From: Candidatus Kapaibacterium sp.
Lineage (GTDB): Bacteria > Bacteroidota > Ignavibacteria > Palsa-1295
Direction: 5' to 3'
NCBI GenBank assembly: GCA_017882165.1
Contig: JADGPZ010000007.1
Location: 1 to 43,745, forward strand
Length of the DNA stretch: 43,745 nt
The position numbers and the translations under genes were made by a program. Of this stretch, positions 7,254-14,885 are shown piece after piece. Positions within the stretch are counted from its first letter, which is position 1. Each line of letters opens with the position of its first letter. The notes beneath the pieces were generated by a model. It was not told the origin of the DNA, searched no databases, and saw only the letters and a list, made by a program, of their open reading frames with translations.

Positions 7254-8070
7254 GTTCCGCATGCGTCATGTCACCGATCGGGATTCTGGCATGTGGCAGG
7301 CGCTCGAAGCGGTCGCGGCGCGGGACATACTGCCAGCTACGTTCGGGCCGGATAGTAGTCGCGAGGCCGACCTGATATTCCTGATCGCTGGCGCTCAGCG
7401 TGAGATGCGAATCGGTTTGGGTCAGCGAGATCGCGGAACCGTACAACGGACGGAATGGAAAATGCGTAAAGGCACGGAGCCATGGAAGCGAAGGTGTCAG
7501 ATCGTTGATGACGAGTCCTTCGGGCTTGTTCTGAAACGTGAAGACGCTTGCGAGACTGAACTCATCCGGTGCGCCACCTTCCTGAAACAGAATGACGGCA
7601 CGGCGAGCAACGCTCGCCGTTTTGAAATCAAGATGGCTGTAAGTTGCTTCCCACGGTTTCGACCGCCATACCTGATTCGGCGCGCCGCCTTCGATACGAT
7701 ACGCTGCGAAGACGTTGGTGGAAAGCTTCCTGCCAGCGCCCACGCTTGGCGTCCATTCGGCGGTGAAGCCAACGAGCACAAATCGGGTGCCATCTTGCTC
7801 GACGACCGTATAGACCGCTTGCCGAGAAAATGGCGCGGTCGATTTGTGTTCCATGCGCCGCATCGTCCGGATCGGGAAAACCGCCGAGAGGAAACGCTCA
7901 ATGCGCTTACCTTCGCGCTCCGAGAGGACAACGCCCGTGCCCGTGACGGCCGACTGGAGCCGAGTGAACTGGACGTGCGGCATCGCCCCCGATGCAGAGT
8001 GAACGGCTACTGTGCCGCTCAGAACGCAGAGCGCCAAAATCAGAATGTATGAGAATCTAAATCTAAACAT
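7249..8070 (-). CDS. Secreted hypothetical protein, 273 aa
   Basis: The chosen start (8070, MFRFRFSYILILALCVLSGTVAVHSASG) gives a clear signal peptide; the frame is open further upstream but that part has no protein-like character. The mature protein is of unknown family, with blocks such as YTVVEQDGTRFVLVGFTAEW and RRAVILFQEGGAPDEFS that suggest a beta-rich periplasmic or exported protein. At residues about 107-113 the stretch TPSVGAG is encoded by a copy of the 19-bp dispersed palindrome, apparently inserted in frame. Its stop codon lies within the REP-like array at 7180-7253. Confidence 0.6.
   Translation of the reverse strand: MFRFRFSYILILALCVLSGTVAVHSASGAMPHVQFTRLQSAVTGTGVVLSEREGKRIERFLSAVFPIRTMRRMEHKSTAPFSRQAVYTVVEQDGTRFVLVGFTAEWTPSVGAGRKLSTNVFAAYRIEGGAPNQVWRSKPWEATYSHLDFKTASVARRAVILFQEGGAPDEFSLASVFTFQNKPEGLVINDLTPSLPWLRAFTHFPFRPLYGSAISLTQTDSHLTLSASDQEYQVGLATTIRPERSWQYVPRRDRFERLPHARIPIGDMTHAER
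7732..7750 (-). repeat. 19-bp palindromic repeat, copy 1 (inside a gene)
   Basis: GCCAAGCGTGGGCGCTGGC on the minus strand, able to fold as GCC(A)AGCG / CGCTGGC with a TGGG loop. It lies in frame within the secreted-protein gene and encodes PSVGAG. Other exact copies are at 12665, 14866 and 16800, and a one-mismatch copy at 24974. Confidence 0.75.
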
Positions 8071-8261
8071 AGCACATAAACTTACGCATTTTTTTTGTAG
8101 AATGCAAGTCCGGGGTCGATATATGGCGAATTCAGCGCAAATTGAGCACATAGGAACATCTGCAGGCAGTAGGCTGGAACACATTCTCACCCTCAAGCGT
8201 GAACTTGTCAGGCGAGATATTGATTCCTAATAAGAGTCTTCACCTCTTTTTCATCATCCAA

Positions 8262-8918
8262 ATGAGAACATTCAAAATTCTGGTAGCCGGTCTTCTTTCA
8301 GCGGTTCTGATATCGTGCAATCACAGTACGGAGACGACGGGTGGTTCGAGCGTCGCATGGACGACCCCGACACCGGGCACGATGTTCGTCTATCGCTATA
8401 CTAACCGAGATTTAACGTATCGGTTCGACACGCTGATCATTATCGAAGTTGGCAAGAACATCGGTGGAAAATCTAACGTGGTCCGCTTGAAGTCTGGCAA
8501 CAGTTCCGGCTTCTATTCCTTCGAAGCAAACGGCGATATTTCTTTTGGCGATTCATCTTCGAAAGGATTTTCATGGAATACTTTCCCGACGGGTAGCCGA
8601 CAGGCAATCAGCGATCCATTGATCGATACCTTCTATGGTACTGACCACTATATTAAGACGAGTGTTAGAAGTTTTGTTGATGCCGAAACCATTACGGAAG
8701 CCGGAATGAGCTTAAGTGTTCTTAAATGCAGTGAGAGTTGGAGGCAAACTTCGAGCGGTGGTCCTTACACCGATAGCAGCTTCGAGACGACTGATTTCTG
8801 GTTTGCACCAACCATCGGTCTGTTCGCTAAGTCCAGCGATGTGTCCACGGACATCTATAGTGGCGTTGGAGATAGCAGCAGCTATGTTTCGGAACTGGTG
8901 CTTTTTTCTCGGCCTTAG
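8262..8918 (+). CDS. Lipoprotein, hypothetical
   Basis: From the ATG at 8262 the protein starts MRTFKILVAGLLSAVLISCNHS, a signal peptide with a lipobox (LISC) for lipidation. The mature part is about 200 residues and Ser/Thr-rich, and carries the block TTDFWFAPTIGLFAKSS near the end. The same arrangement (YWYSPEVGLFLRTSF) occurs in the next protein encoded on the opposite strand, so both may belong to one family of small envelope proteins. No enzymatic motif is seen. An alternative upstream start at 8199 would add a non-signal-like leader and is less likely. Confidence 0.65.
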   Translation: MRTFKILVAGLLSAVLISCNHSTETTGGSSVAWTTPTPGTMFVYRYTNRDLTYRFDTLIIIEVGKNIGGKSNVVRLKSGNSSGFYSFEANGDISFGDSSSKGFSWNTFPTGSRQAISDPLIDTFYGTDHYIKTSVRSFVDAETITEAGMSLSVLKCSESWRQTSSGGPYTDSSFETTDFWFAPTIGLFAKSSDVSTDIYSGVGDSSSYVSELVLFSRP

Positions 8919-8933
8919 AGAGAAGTTGGTCAC

Positions 8934-9644
8934 CTACCGCCGTGGAGTCACAATCTCCGTCACCTGCTGATACATGAAGTAGGGTCCGTTCCAGCCGAAG
9001 CTCGTGCGGAGGAAGAGGCCAACCTCTGGTGAGTACCAGTAGGTGTAGGCGTTCTTGTAATCCACACCATCTTCCGTACGGATCTCGACGGAGACAAGTT
9101 TAACACAATCGTAAACTTTACCCGAAACCGTCACGGTATCGTGACCCATGACGGTGATCTCGCGGCGGTGCATGAGTACCCAGGGTTCAGCGGATTTCTT
9201 GAAGTAGACCTCACGGGTGGGCTTGGTCTTCAGCAACTTTCCCGGTTGCAGGGTGAATGGGAGCCAGTCCCACGTCGGTGGGCTTGTCGCATCGATGCGG
9301 TGGAGCACATAGAGATCGCCGTTCTTCGCAAACGAGATGAAGGTGGTGTCGGGATGCGAGGGACCGAACGTGGAGATGCAGTTCGAGCGCCCATAGGCCT
9401 TGACGCCGGTCGCGAGGACGATCTGCCCATCGGGGACCATCGGCGACTTGACCACACTATCCGCCAAAAGATTGCCAGCAGAATCGGTGACGTAGTAATT
9501 GTTGAGGAACTTCGTCCCGGCCGCAGGAATGTTGAAATGGATGCCGGAACCCGTAGCTCGCACCTGTGCATGTGCCAGCGACGCGAGGGCTGCCACGATC
9601 GTTACGAGGACTATGAAACGCGAGAGTCGTTTGCCGTTTGTCAT
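8934..9644 (-). CDS. Secreted hypothetical protein, 236 aa
   Basis: The start at 9644 (MTNGKRLSRFIVLVTIVAALASLAHAQ) gives a signal peptide with cleavage expected after AHA. The mature protein has a repeated beta-strand look (FISFAKNGDLYVLHRID, VYDCVKLVSVEIRTEDG) and ends with YWYSPEVGLFLRTSFGWNG, similar in position and pattern to the lipoprotein at 8262-8918. Function unknown. It lies 45 bp downstream of the sugar-nucleotide gene on the same strand and could be cotranscribed with it. Confidence 0.65.
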   Translation of the reverse strand: MTNGKRLSRFIVLVTIVAALASLAHAQVRATGSGIHFNIPAAGTKFLNNYYVTDSAGNLLADSVVKSPMVPDGQIVLATGVKAYGRSNCISTFGPSHPDTTFISFAKNGDLYVLHRIDATSPPTWDWLPFTLQPGKLLKTKPTREVYFKKSAEPWVLMHRREITVMGHDTVTVSGKVYDCVKLVSVEIRTEDGVDYKNAYTYWYSPEVGLFLRTSFGWNGPYFMYQQVTEIVTPRR

Positions 9645-9689
9645 ATGCTGACTACGAAAGCAGAAAGGTGCTGTTTCGGGTTCCAATAG

Positions 9690-12212
9690 CTACTCCGTTG
9701 CATCCCTCCACTTTTCGACCAAACCGGTGTATTTGACTGAGAGGCTCTTCGCAACTTTTTCGGTTTCAGCATCGGCGAGAATGGAGCAATAGGGCCGTTC
9801 TCTTTCGGGCAAGAGGAGGACCCATGAGTTGTCATCGTGTTGGGGATAGAACTTGATGCCATCAATGAGGACTTTCTTCATCGCGTGCGCATGATTCATT
9901 GCACGTCGCATGATCTTTCCTAGCTCCTCCGGCTTGCAGAACACTTGCGAGCGCGATTGCGCTCGATGCGGCATGTCGCGGGCGACTTCGCCCAAGTTCT
10001 TGCCGAGGACGGCGAGCATCTCGAGCGTTTTGGCGACGGTGAACATGCCATCAACTGCAAAAAAGTAGTTGGTGAAGATCGCTCCGCCGAGCGTTCCGCC
10101 GACGTATGCAACCCGTTCTTCGCTGGCAGCGCGCATCATGTCGGCATGGGTATTCTTCGTGTAGAGTACCTCGATGCCGTGCCGCTCAGCCAATTCTTCC
10201 ACTTCACTTGTGGCGGAGATTGGCACGGCGATCGTTTGCACTTTTCGGCCTCGTTTCGCTTCGCTCTCAAGGAAGAGTTTTGTCAGAAGCGTCAGCAGCG
10301 AGTTGTTGGTGTATGTCTGTCCGTCCTCATCAACCATTCCGACGCGCTCGCCGCCGGCGTCCAGAATGAAGCCTATCTGATAACCAAGCGACTTGACGAC
10401 GTTGGCCAGATGTCGCATGGAACGATCGAACTCCTCACGGCCTCGCGTCAGGCGAGTCGGCTCCAGATAGGCGTTGATCGAGACGACTTCACTGCCCAAA
10501 GTCCCCAGGATATTCGGAAAGATTGTCGAGGCGATGCCATAGGCATAATCGATCGCAAGCTTGAAGTGCGAACGCGAAATCAACTCGACATCAAGCGCGC
10601 TTGTGAATCGCTTCGTGTAGATTTCGCCGGTGTGCGCCGGGAATTCGATCGTGCCGACTTTGTCGTGTGGCGCACGAGGAAAGTCCTCGCCAAAGAAATG
10701 GCGTTCGATCGCCTTGCCTTTGTTCGACGGCAGATCGTAGCCGCCGGAATCGAAAAAGATCATGTCCGAACGGCGGCGGTCCATCGGGTTTTTGCGAACA
10801 TGAATGCCAGCCGAGTGCCGGGCATCACGAAGATGATGTCGCGTAAGCGGAATCGGAGTCTGCTGCATATCGACGACAATCACGCCGGCGCTCATGACGC
10901 CACTTGTGAGCGCTCGCGAAAGGACACGGGAGCCGGGATCGGAGTCGCGGCTGATCACGATGCGCTGCCCGAGTCCGGCCAGCGCCCCGAGTGAAGCGCC
11001 AATTTTCGCGGCAAGCTCGGGTATCAGCTCAATGTTCGAAGTCCCGCTGACGCGCGAGTTCGTGAACAACTCGCGATTCCACTCCTCCTCCCAGACGAGA
11101 CTCGTCGCGAGCTTCGCACCGGCCTCGACGCGCTTTCCAGGCCAGAGCTTCACGTTGGGCTTGATCTCTGCGCCATCTCCGATTTGTGTGCCTTCGCCGA
11201 TAAAGACATTTTCCTGAACGGTGGCCATCGCGCCGATGGCAACATTATTGCACGCGACCGAATGGCTGACGTGCGCCCTTCGTCCAACGCGCACGCCATC
11301 CCATAGCACCGAGTTCTCGATCACCGCGCCGGCCTCGATGTGGCAGTTCGCACCGACGATCGCGTTCGTCAGCCGTGCGCCAGGCTCGATCTGACTGCCA
11401 TGTGCGACAAGATTCGAGCCTCGAAAGGTCGCGCCTTCGGTGAGTGCTCCTTTCTCCGCGACCAGACTGTCATGGGGCTCGCCGGGGAAGTCGAGCTGTA
11501 CCAGCCCAGCCAGCGCGTCCATGTGCGCTTCGTGGTACTCATTGAGATTGCCAACATCCCGCCAGTAGCCACTCGCGATATATCCGGCAAGTGCGCCTTT
11601 GCGTGGCAGGAGCGCCGGAAACAGCTCCTTGCTGAAATCAAACTCGCGCTTGTAAGGAATCTCGGAACAAGCTTCTGGTTCGAGAATGTAGATGCCCGTG
11701 TTGATTGTGTCGGAGAACACTTCACCGAGCGATGGCTTTTCAAGGAATCGGACAATGTCCTGATCGGCATTCGTCATCACAATGCCGTAGTGTAGCGGAT
11801 TCTTCACGTGCGTCAGCACGATCGTGGCCAGCGCGCGCTTCTTCTCGTGAAACGCGATCGCAGCCGTCAGATCGAAATCGGTCAGCACATCGCCGGAGAT
11901 AACGAGGACTTGGTCCGTGATGCCAAGCTGCTCTGTCGCGTTGCGAACCGAGCCCGCCGTACCAAAATCCGCTTCCGCGCGGATGTAGTCCATCGAAACT
12001 CCGAACTCTGAACCATCGCCGAAGTATGACGTGATCGCGTCCGGATGATAATAGAGCAGCGACGTGATGTCAGTCATTCCGTGCTTGCGCAACAGCCGGA
12101 CGATGTGCTCCATCATGGGCCGGTTCATCATTGGGACCATCGGTTTGGGCAAATTCATCGTCAGCGGCCTCAGTCGCGTCCCGAACCCCCCTGCCATGAT
12201 GATTGCTTTCAC
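9690..12212 (-). CDS. Mannose-1-phosphate guanylyltransferase / phosphomannomutase-like fusion
   Basis: Three parts in order. Residues 1-240 are a nucleotidyltransferase with AGGFGTRLRPLT (7-18) and substrate lysines at LPKP and LEKPS. Residues about 255-375 are a left-handed beta-helix of hexapeptide repeats. Residues about 385-830 are a phosphohexomutase-like region. The first part should make GDP-mannose or a related nucleotide sugar for surface polysaccharide. In the mutase part the usual phosphoserine loop (TASHNP type) reads DARHSAGIHVRKNP, without the canonical motif, so mutase activity is doubtful; this divergence is common in such fusions. The GTG at 12212 is the start. Confidence 0.85.
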   Translation of the reverse strand: MKAIIMAGGFGTRLRPLTMNLPKPMVPMMNRPMMEHIVRLLRKHGMTDITSLLYYHPDAITSYFGDGSEFGVSMDYIRAEADFGTAGSVRNATEQLGITDQVLVISGDVLTDFDLTAAIAFHEKKRALATIVLTHVKNPLHYGIVMTNADQDIVRFLEKPSLGEVFSDTINTGIYILEPEACSEIPYKREFDFSKELFPALLPRKGALAGYIASGYWRDVGNLNEYHEAHMDALAGLVQLDFPGEPHDSLVAEKGALTEGATFRGSNLVAHGSQIEPGARLTNAIVGANCHIEAGAVIENSVLWDGVRVGRRAHVSHSVACNNVAIGAMATVQENVFIGEGTQIGDGAEIKPNVKLWPGKRVEAGAKLATSLVWEEEWNRELFTNSRVSGTSNIELIPELAAKIGASLGALAGLGQRIVISRDSDPGSRVLSRALTSGVMSAGVIVVDMQQTPIPLTRHHLRDARHSAGIHVRKNPMDRRRSDMIFFDSGGYDLPSNKGKAIERHFFGEDFPRAPHDKVGTIEFPAHTGEIYTKRFTSALDVELISRSHFKLAIDYAYGIASTIFPNILGTLGSEVVSINAYLEPTRLTRGREEFDRSMRHLANVVKSLGYQIGFILDAGGERVGMVDEDGQTYTNNSLLTLLTKLFLESEAKRGRKVQTIAVPISATSEVEELAERHGIEVLYTKNTHADMMRAASEERVAYVGGTLGGAIFTNYFFAVDGMFTVAKTLEMLAVLGKNLGEVARDMPHRAQSRSQVFCKPEELGKIMRRAMNHAHAMKKVLIDGIKFYPQHDDNSWVLLLPERERPYCSILADAETEKVAKSLSVKYTGLVEKWRDATE

Positions 12213-12368
12213 TTCGTGTTTTCCGCCAAAGTTAACATATTGCCACTAATAAACAGAACAAACAAAACGGAAGAATGAATGAATTGTCATCGGTGATAAT
12301 ACGGTGGATTACATTTTGTTTCCGGGGGAGTGTAACATTCCCGGCTGAACGAAGTTATATATAGTGAA

Positions 12369-12395
12369 GGGAGCGCAGCACAAAGTGGCGCTCCC
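12369..12395 (+). promoter_or_regulatory. Hairpin in the leader of a small lipoprotein gene
   Basis: The arms GGGAGCGC and GCGCTCCC flank an 11-base loop, 18 bases before the ATG at 12413. There is no following T-run, so it is not a classical terminator. It could affect translation or mRNA stability. Confidence 0.4.
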
Positions 12396-12412
12396 GATAG
12401 ATAGGTGATGAT

Positions 12413-12640
12413 ATGGATAAAAGGTCAATATCGCAGTTTTTTCCACGCTTGTTGGTTTCCGTTCTGTTGCTCGCCGGGCCGCTCGTGAGTTGCTCGTCCG
12501 ATCCCGAATCGGCTCAGGTAGTTCGAGCCATGTCTGTGCCGGACGATGGCTACAAGCCGCCCGCGAAGAATTCAAAGAAGCTCGAAAAGCCGAAGAACAA
12601 AGTCGTCTCATTCCGAACGAATGACCCGCTGGACATTTGA
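12413..12640 (+). CDS. Small lipoprotein, 75 aa
   Basis: The first 27 residues (MDKRSISQFFPRLLVSVLLLAGPLVSC) form a lipoprotein signal ending in the lipobox LVSC. The mature part is about 49 residues, charged and Lys/Pro-rich (YKPPAKNSKKLEKPKNK), and should be extended. No family was recognised. It stands alone between a divergent sugar-nucleotide gene and msrA, with a hairpin in its leader. Confidence 0.6.
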   Translation: MDKRSISQFFPRLLVSVLLLAGPLVSCSSDPESAQVVRAMSVPDDGYKPPAKNSKKLEKPKNKVVSFRTNDPLDI

Positions 12641-12664
12641 TGCGCGCTCATTCCGAAACCAATG

Positions 12665-12683
12665 GCCAGCGCCCACGCTTGGC
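12665..12683 (+). repeat. 19-bp palindromic repeat, copy 2 (intergenic)
   Basis: An exact copy of the dispersed palindrome (complement orientation GCCAGCGCCCACGCTTGGC) in the 77-bp gap between the lipoprotein gene and msrA. Confidence 0.75.
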
Positions 12684-12717
12684 AGCAAGCTATAACGTAA
12701 TTTGATCGGGAATCGGA

Positions 12718-13382
12718 ATGAACAAACGCCTTCGAAAGTCAGCGAGTATCTTCGGCATCGTAGCATTTGTGCTTGCCGTCATGTTCTTCAGAATGTGCCG
12801 GCATGTTGCTCGCGCGGAGACTGAGCTTCAGACCGTTAGCGACACAACCCTCCAGCACGCAACGTTTGCGATGGGATGTTTCTGGCATTCCGAAGAAATC
12901 TTCCTCGAAATCAAGGGGGTCAAAGATGCGCTGCCGGGTTACTGTGGTGGTTCAGAGCCAAATCCCTCTTACGAAATAGTCGGTAGCGGCTCGACGCGCT
13001 ACGCGGAGTCGGTCGATGTTGCGTTCGATCCGAAGGAGATCAGCTATGCGAAGCTTCTCGAAGTCTTCTTCTGCGAGCATGACCCAACCACGCACGATCG
13101 GCAAGGACCGGATGAAGGACCGCACAGTACCGCTCCGCGATCTTCTATCACACCGCGCAGCAGAAGTGGGAGGCTGATGTATACATCGCAGAGCTGACTG
13201 CCTCGCATAGATTCTCTTCACCAATCGTAACGCAGCTTGCGCCGTTCAGCCGATTCTATCACGCTGAGGACTGCCACATTCGCTATTTCCGAAAGCATCC
13301 AGATCAGCCTTACGTCGCGAGCGTGACGCGGCCGGAGGTCGAGCATTTCAGACGCGATTTTCCGGATCTGCTCAACCAATAG
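12718..13382 (+). pseudogene. msrA: Peptide methionine sulfoxide reductase A, frameshifted
   Basis: The first frame has an N-terminal membrane or signal segment (residues 8-33), then the catalytic GCFWHSEEIF and the family blocks GYCGGSEPNPSYEIV and FFCEHDPTTHDRQGPDEG. After GPDEGP the frame is lost: the sequence holds an extra CA (CGCACAG at 13121-13127), and translation stops at 13197. In another frame the expected continuation is intact (QYRSAIFYHTAQQKWEAD...HPDQPYVASVTRPEVEHFRRDFP) to a stop at 13380-13382. The enzyme repairs oxidised methionine in exported proteins. A two-base duplication, either a real inactivating change or a sequencing error, explains the break. Confidence 0.85.
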
Positions 13383-13383
13383 C

Positions 13384-14235
13384 CTATCTCGGCGGCACCA
13401 CGAACTTCGCCACCTGATCGCCAAGCCGGGCAAAGTAGCAGCCAGGAGGGAGATGATAGACGGGGAGGTCGAGAGTTGAACTCGTGCATGGAATGAGATA
13501 TTTCAGATCACTCTTTCCGAGAAAATCAAAAATTTCAAATGATCGAGTATAGGGAGATGCCGAGAACATCGTTTCTAATGTTCTGCCCCCATCTGTGACC
13601 GTTACCGTTAGGCTCCCACGCGGATCAGTCGGTTTAATAACGCTTGCAGGGATGATCTTGTCCATCTCCAGAAACACGCTATCATAAATTATTCCGGATG
13701 TATCCCATCCTCCCATCTCAGACCCTCCAGCGTGCTTTATGGAAACCATGACGTATGCATTCAAGGCAGTCGCATGGCGGTTAGGCTGGACAGAGATCGA
13801 AGACAGCGATCTATTGAATGGGATTGAGTCGAAAGTCAAGAGATAATGTGACACACTCTGGCCGCTTGGCGCGCCATTCAGTGGAATGCCCGTTGGAACG
13901 TACGCTGCTATCACGAATTTCCTCAGAAGGTTTGCAGTGGAATCAATGATGAAGCCAAAGCCTGGTGCTGAGTAAGGATTCGGGGCGGTGCCAACTGTGT
14001 CTGTGTGCGGGACCATCTGATTCACAACGAAGTCAATCGGTATGGTCCCCGTGTATATCTTGTGGGTTACGTTTGTGTCCCAATCATTCGAAACGGTGGT
14101 TGTAACCACCCAGTGAATCGGTTCAGCATGAACTCTGAAGCGCAGCATCATACTATCATTCTGCCCACTTACTCTCCCTGCAATGAACAAGAGAATGATA
14201 ACGGTAACACATCCGGCAAAAGACAGCGTCTTCAT
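13384..14235 (-). CDS. Secreted protein with type IX-like C-terminal tail
   Basis: A signal peptide (MKTLSFAGCVTVIILLFIAGRVSGQ) is followed by a beta-rich body of about 200 residues with no recognised domain. The last 75 residues (FEIFDFLGKSDLKYLI...LDLPVYHLPPGCYFARLGDQVAKFVV) follow the pattern of type A sorting domains used by the type IX secretion system: 'LPxGxYFxR' then a short Lys-containing final strand. It converges tail to tail with msrA, with one base between the stops. Export across the outer membrane is inferred only from the tail. Confidence 0.65.
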   Translation of the reverse strand: MKTLSFAGCVTVIILLFIAGRVSGQNDSMMLRFRVHAEPIHWVVTTTVSNDWDTNVTHKIYTGTIPIDFVVNQMVPHTDTVGTAPNPYSAPGFGFIIDSTANLLRKFVIAAYVPTGIPLNGAPSGQSVSHYLLTFDSIPFNRSLSSISVQPNRHATALNAYVMVSIKHAGGSEMGGWDTSGIIYDSVFLEMDKIIPASVIKPTDPRGSLTVTVTDGGRTLETMFSASPYTRSFEIFDFLGKSDLKYLIPCTSSTLDLPVYHLPPGCYFARLGDQVAKFVVPPR

Positions 14236-14289
14236 AGCTTCTCATAACAGTCACAGTATTCTTTCATTCCTAAGGCACGGAGAATTGAC

Positions 14290-14862
14290 CTAATCCGAAA
14301 GCTCCCGATGCCGGAAGCAGTCAACCGTGTGGTCATTGACCATCCCGACGGCCTGCATAAAGGCGTAGACGATCGTCGGGCCGGCGAAGCGGAAGCCTTC
14401 TTCGCGGAGGGCTTGGCTCATAGCTTCGGATTCTTTGGTGACGGCGGGGAGCTGCTTGATCGTTTTCCAATGATTGTGCTTGGTCTCGTCATCCACAAAC
14501 TTCCAGAGAAAATCATCGAAGTTAACGCCGCGCTCTTTCAGCTTTAGATATGCCTTGGCATTGGAAATTGCAGCTTCAATCTTCTGACGATTGCGGACTA
14601 TTGAAGCGTCCTTCATCAGCCGTTCAATGTCACGCTTGCCGAATCGCGCCATGCGCTCTGCATCGAATCCGTGAAATGCCTTCAGGTATCCTTCGCGCTT
14701 TCGCAGGATCGTGACCCAACTTAGTCCCGCTTGCGCGCCATCGAGTATCAACTTTGCGAGGAGCTTCGACTCATCGTGCTCCGGCACGCCCCAATCCTCG
14801 TCATGATAGGCGATCATGAGCGGATCGGTCACGCTCCAGACGCAACGGATTATCTCAGGCAT
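14290..14862 (-). CDS. tag: DNA-3-methyladenine glycosylase I
   Basis: From the ATG at 14862 the protein reads MPEIIRCVWSVTDPLMIAYHDEDWG, the standard Tag start with its zinc-binding Cys (Cys7) and the YHDEDWG block. It continues with the helix-hairpin-helix-like FDAERMARFGKRDIERLM, IVRNRQKIEAAISNA, FVGPTIVY-like FAGPTIVYAFMQAVGMVNDH and the C-terminal Cys/His zinc ligands (DHTVDCFRH). It removes 3-methyladenine from alkylated DNA. A TTG at 14889 is in frame, but those extra residues derive from the 19-bp repeat, so the ATG is preferred. It follows the Kdp sensor gene by 23 bp and may be read through from it. Confidence 0.92.
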   Translation of the reverse strand: MPEIIRCVWSVTDPLMIAYHDEDWGVPEHDESKLLAKLILDGAQAGLSWVTILRKREGYLKAFHGFDAERMARFGKRDIERLMKDASIVRNRQKIEAAISNAKAYLKLKERGVNFDDFLWKFVDDETKHNHWKTIKQLPAVTKESEAMSQALREEGFRFAGPTIVYAFMQAVGMVNDHTVDCFRHRELSD

Positions 14863-14865
14863 GAC

Positions 14866-14884
14866 GCCAAGCGTGGGCGCTGGC
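14866..14884 (+). repeat. 19-bp palindromic repeat, copy 3 (just before tag)
   Basis: GCCAAGCGTGGGCGCTGGC, an exact copy, occupying nearly all the space between the stop of the KdpD-like gene and the tag start. It takes the place where a ribosome site for tag would be expected. Confidence 0.75.
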
Positions 14885-14885
14885 C

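Noticed and set aside
7261-8052. Long plus-strand frame opposite the secreted protein
   Set aside because: Antisense of a gene with a clear signal peptide; the translation is Arg/Glu-rich and shadow-like.
9945-10994. Plus-strand 349-codon frame opposite the sugar-nucleotide fusion
   Set aside because: Antisense shadow of a well-conserved coding region.
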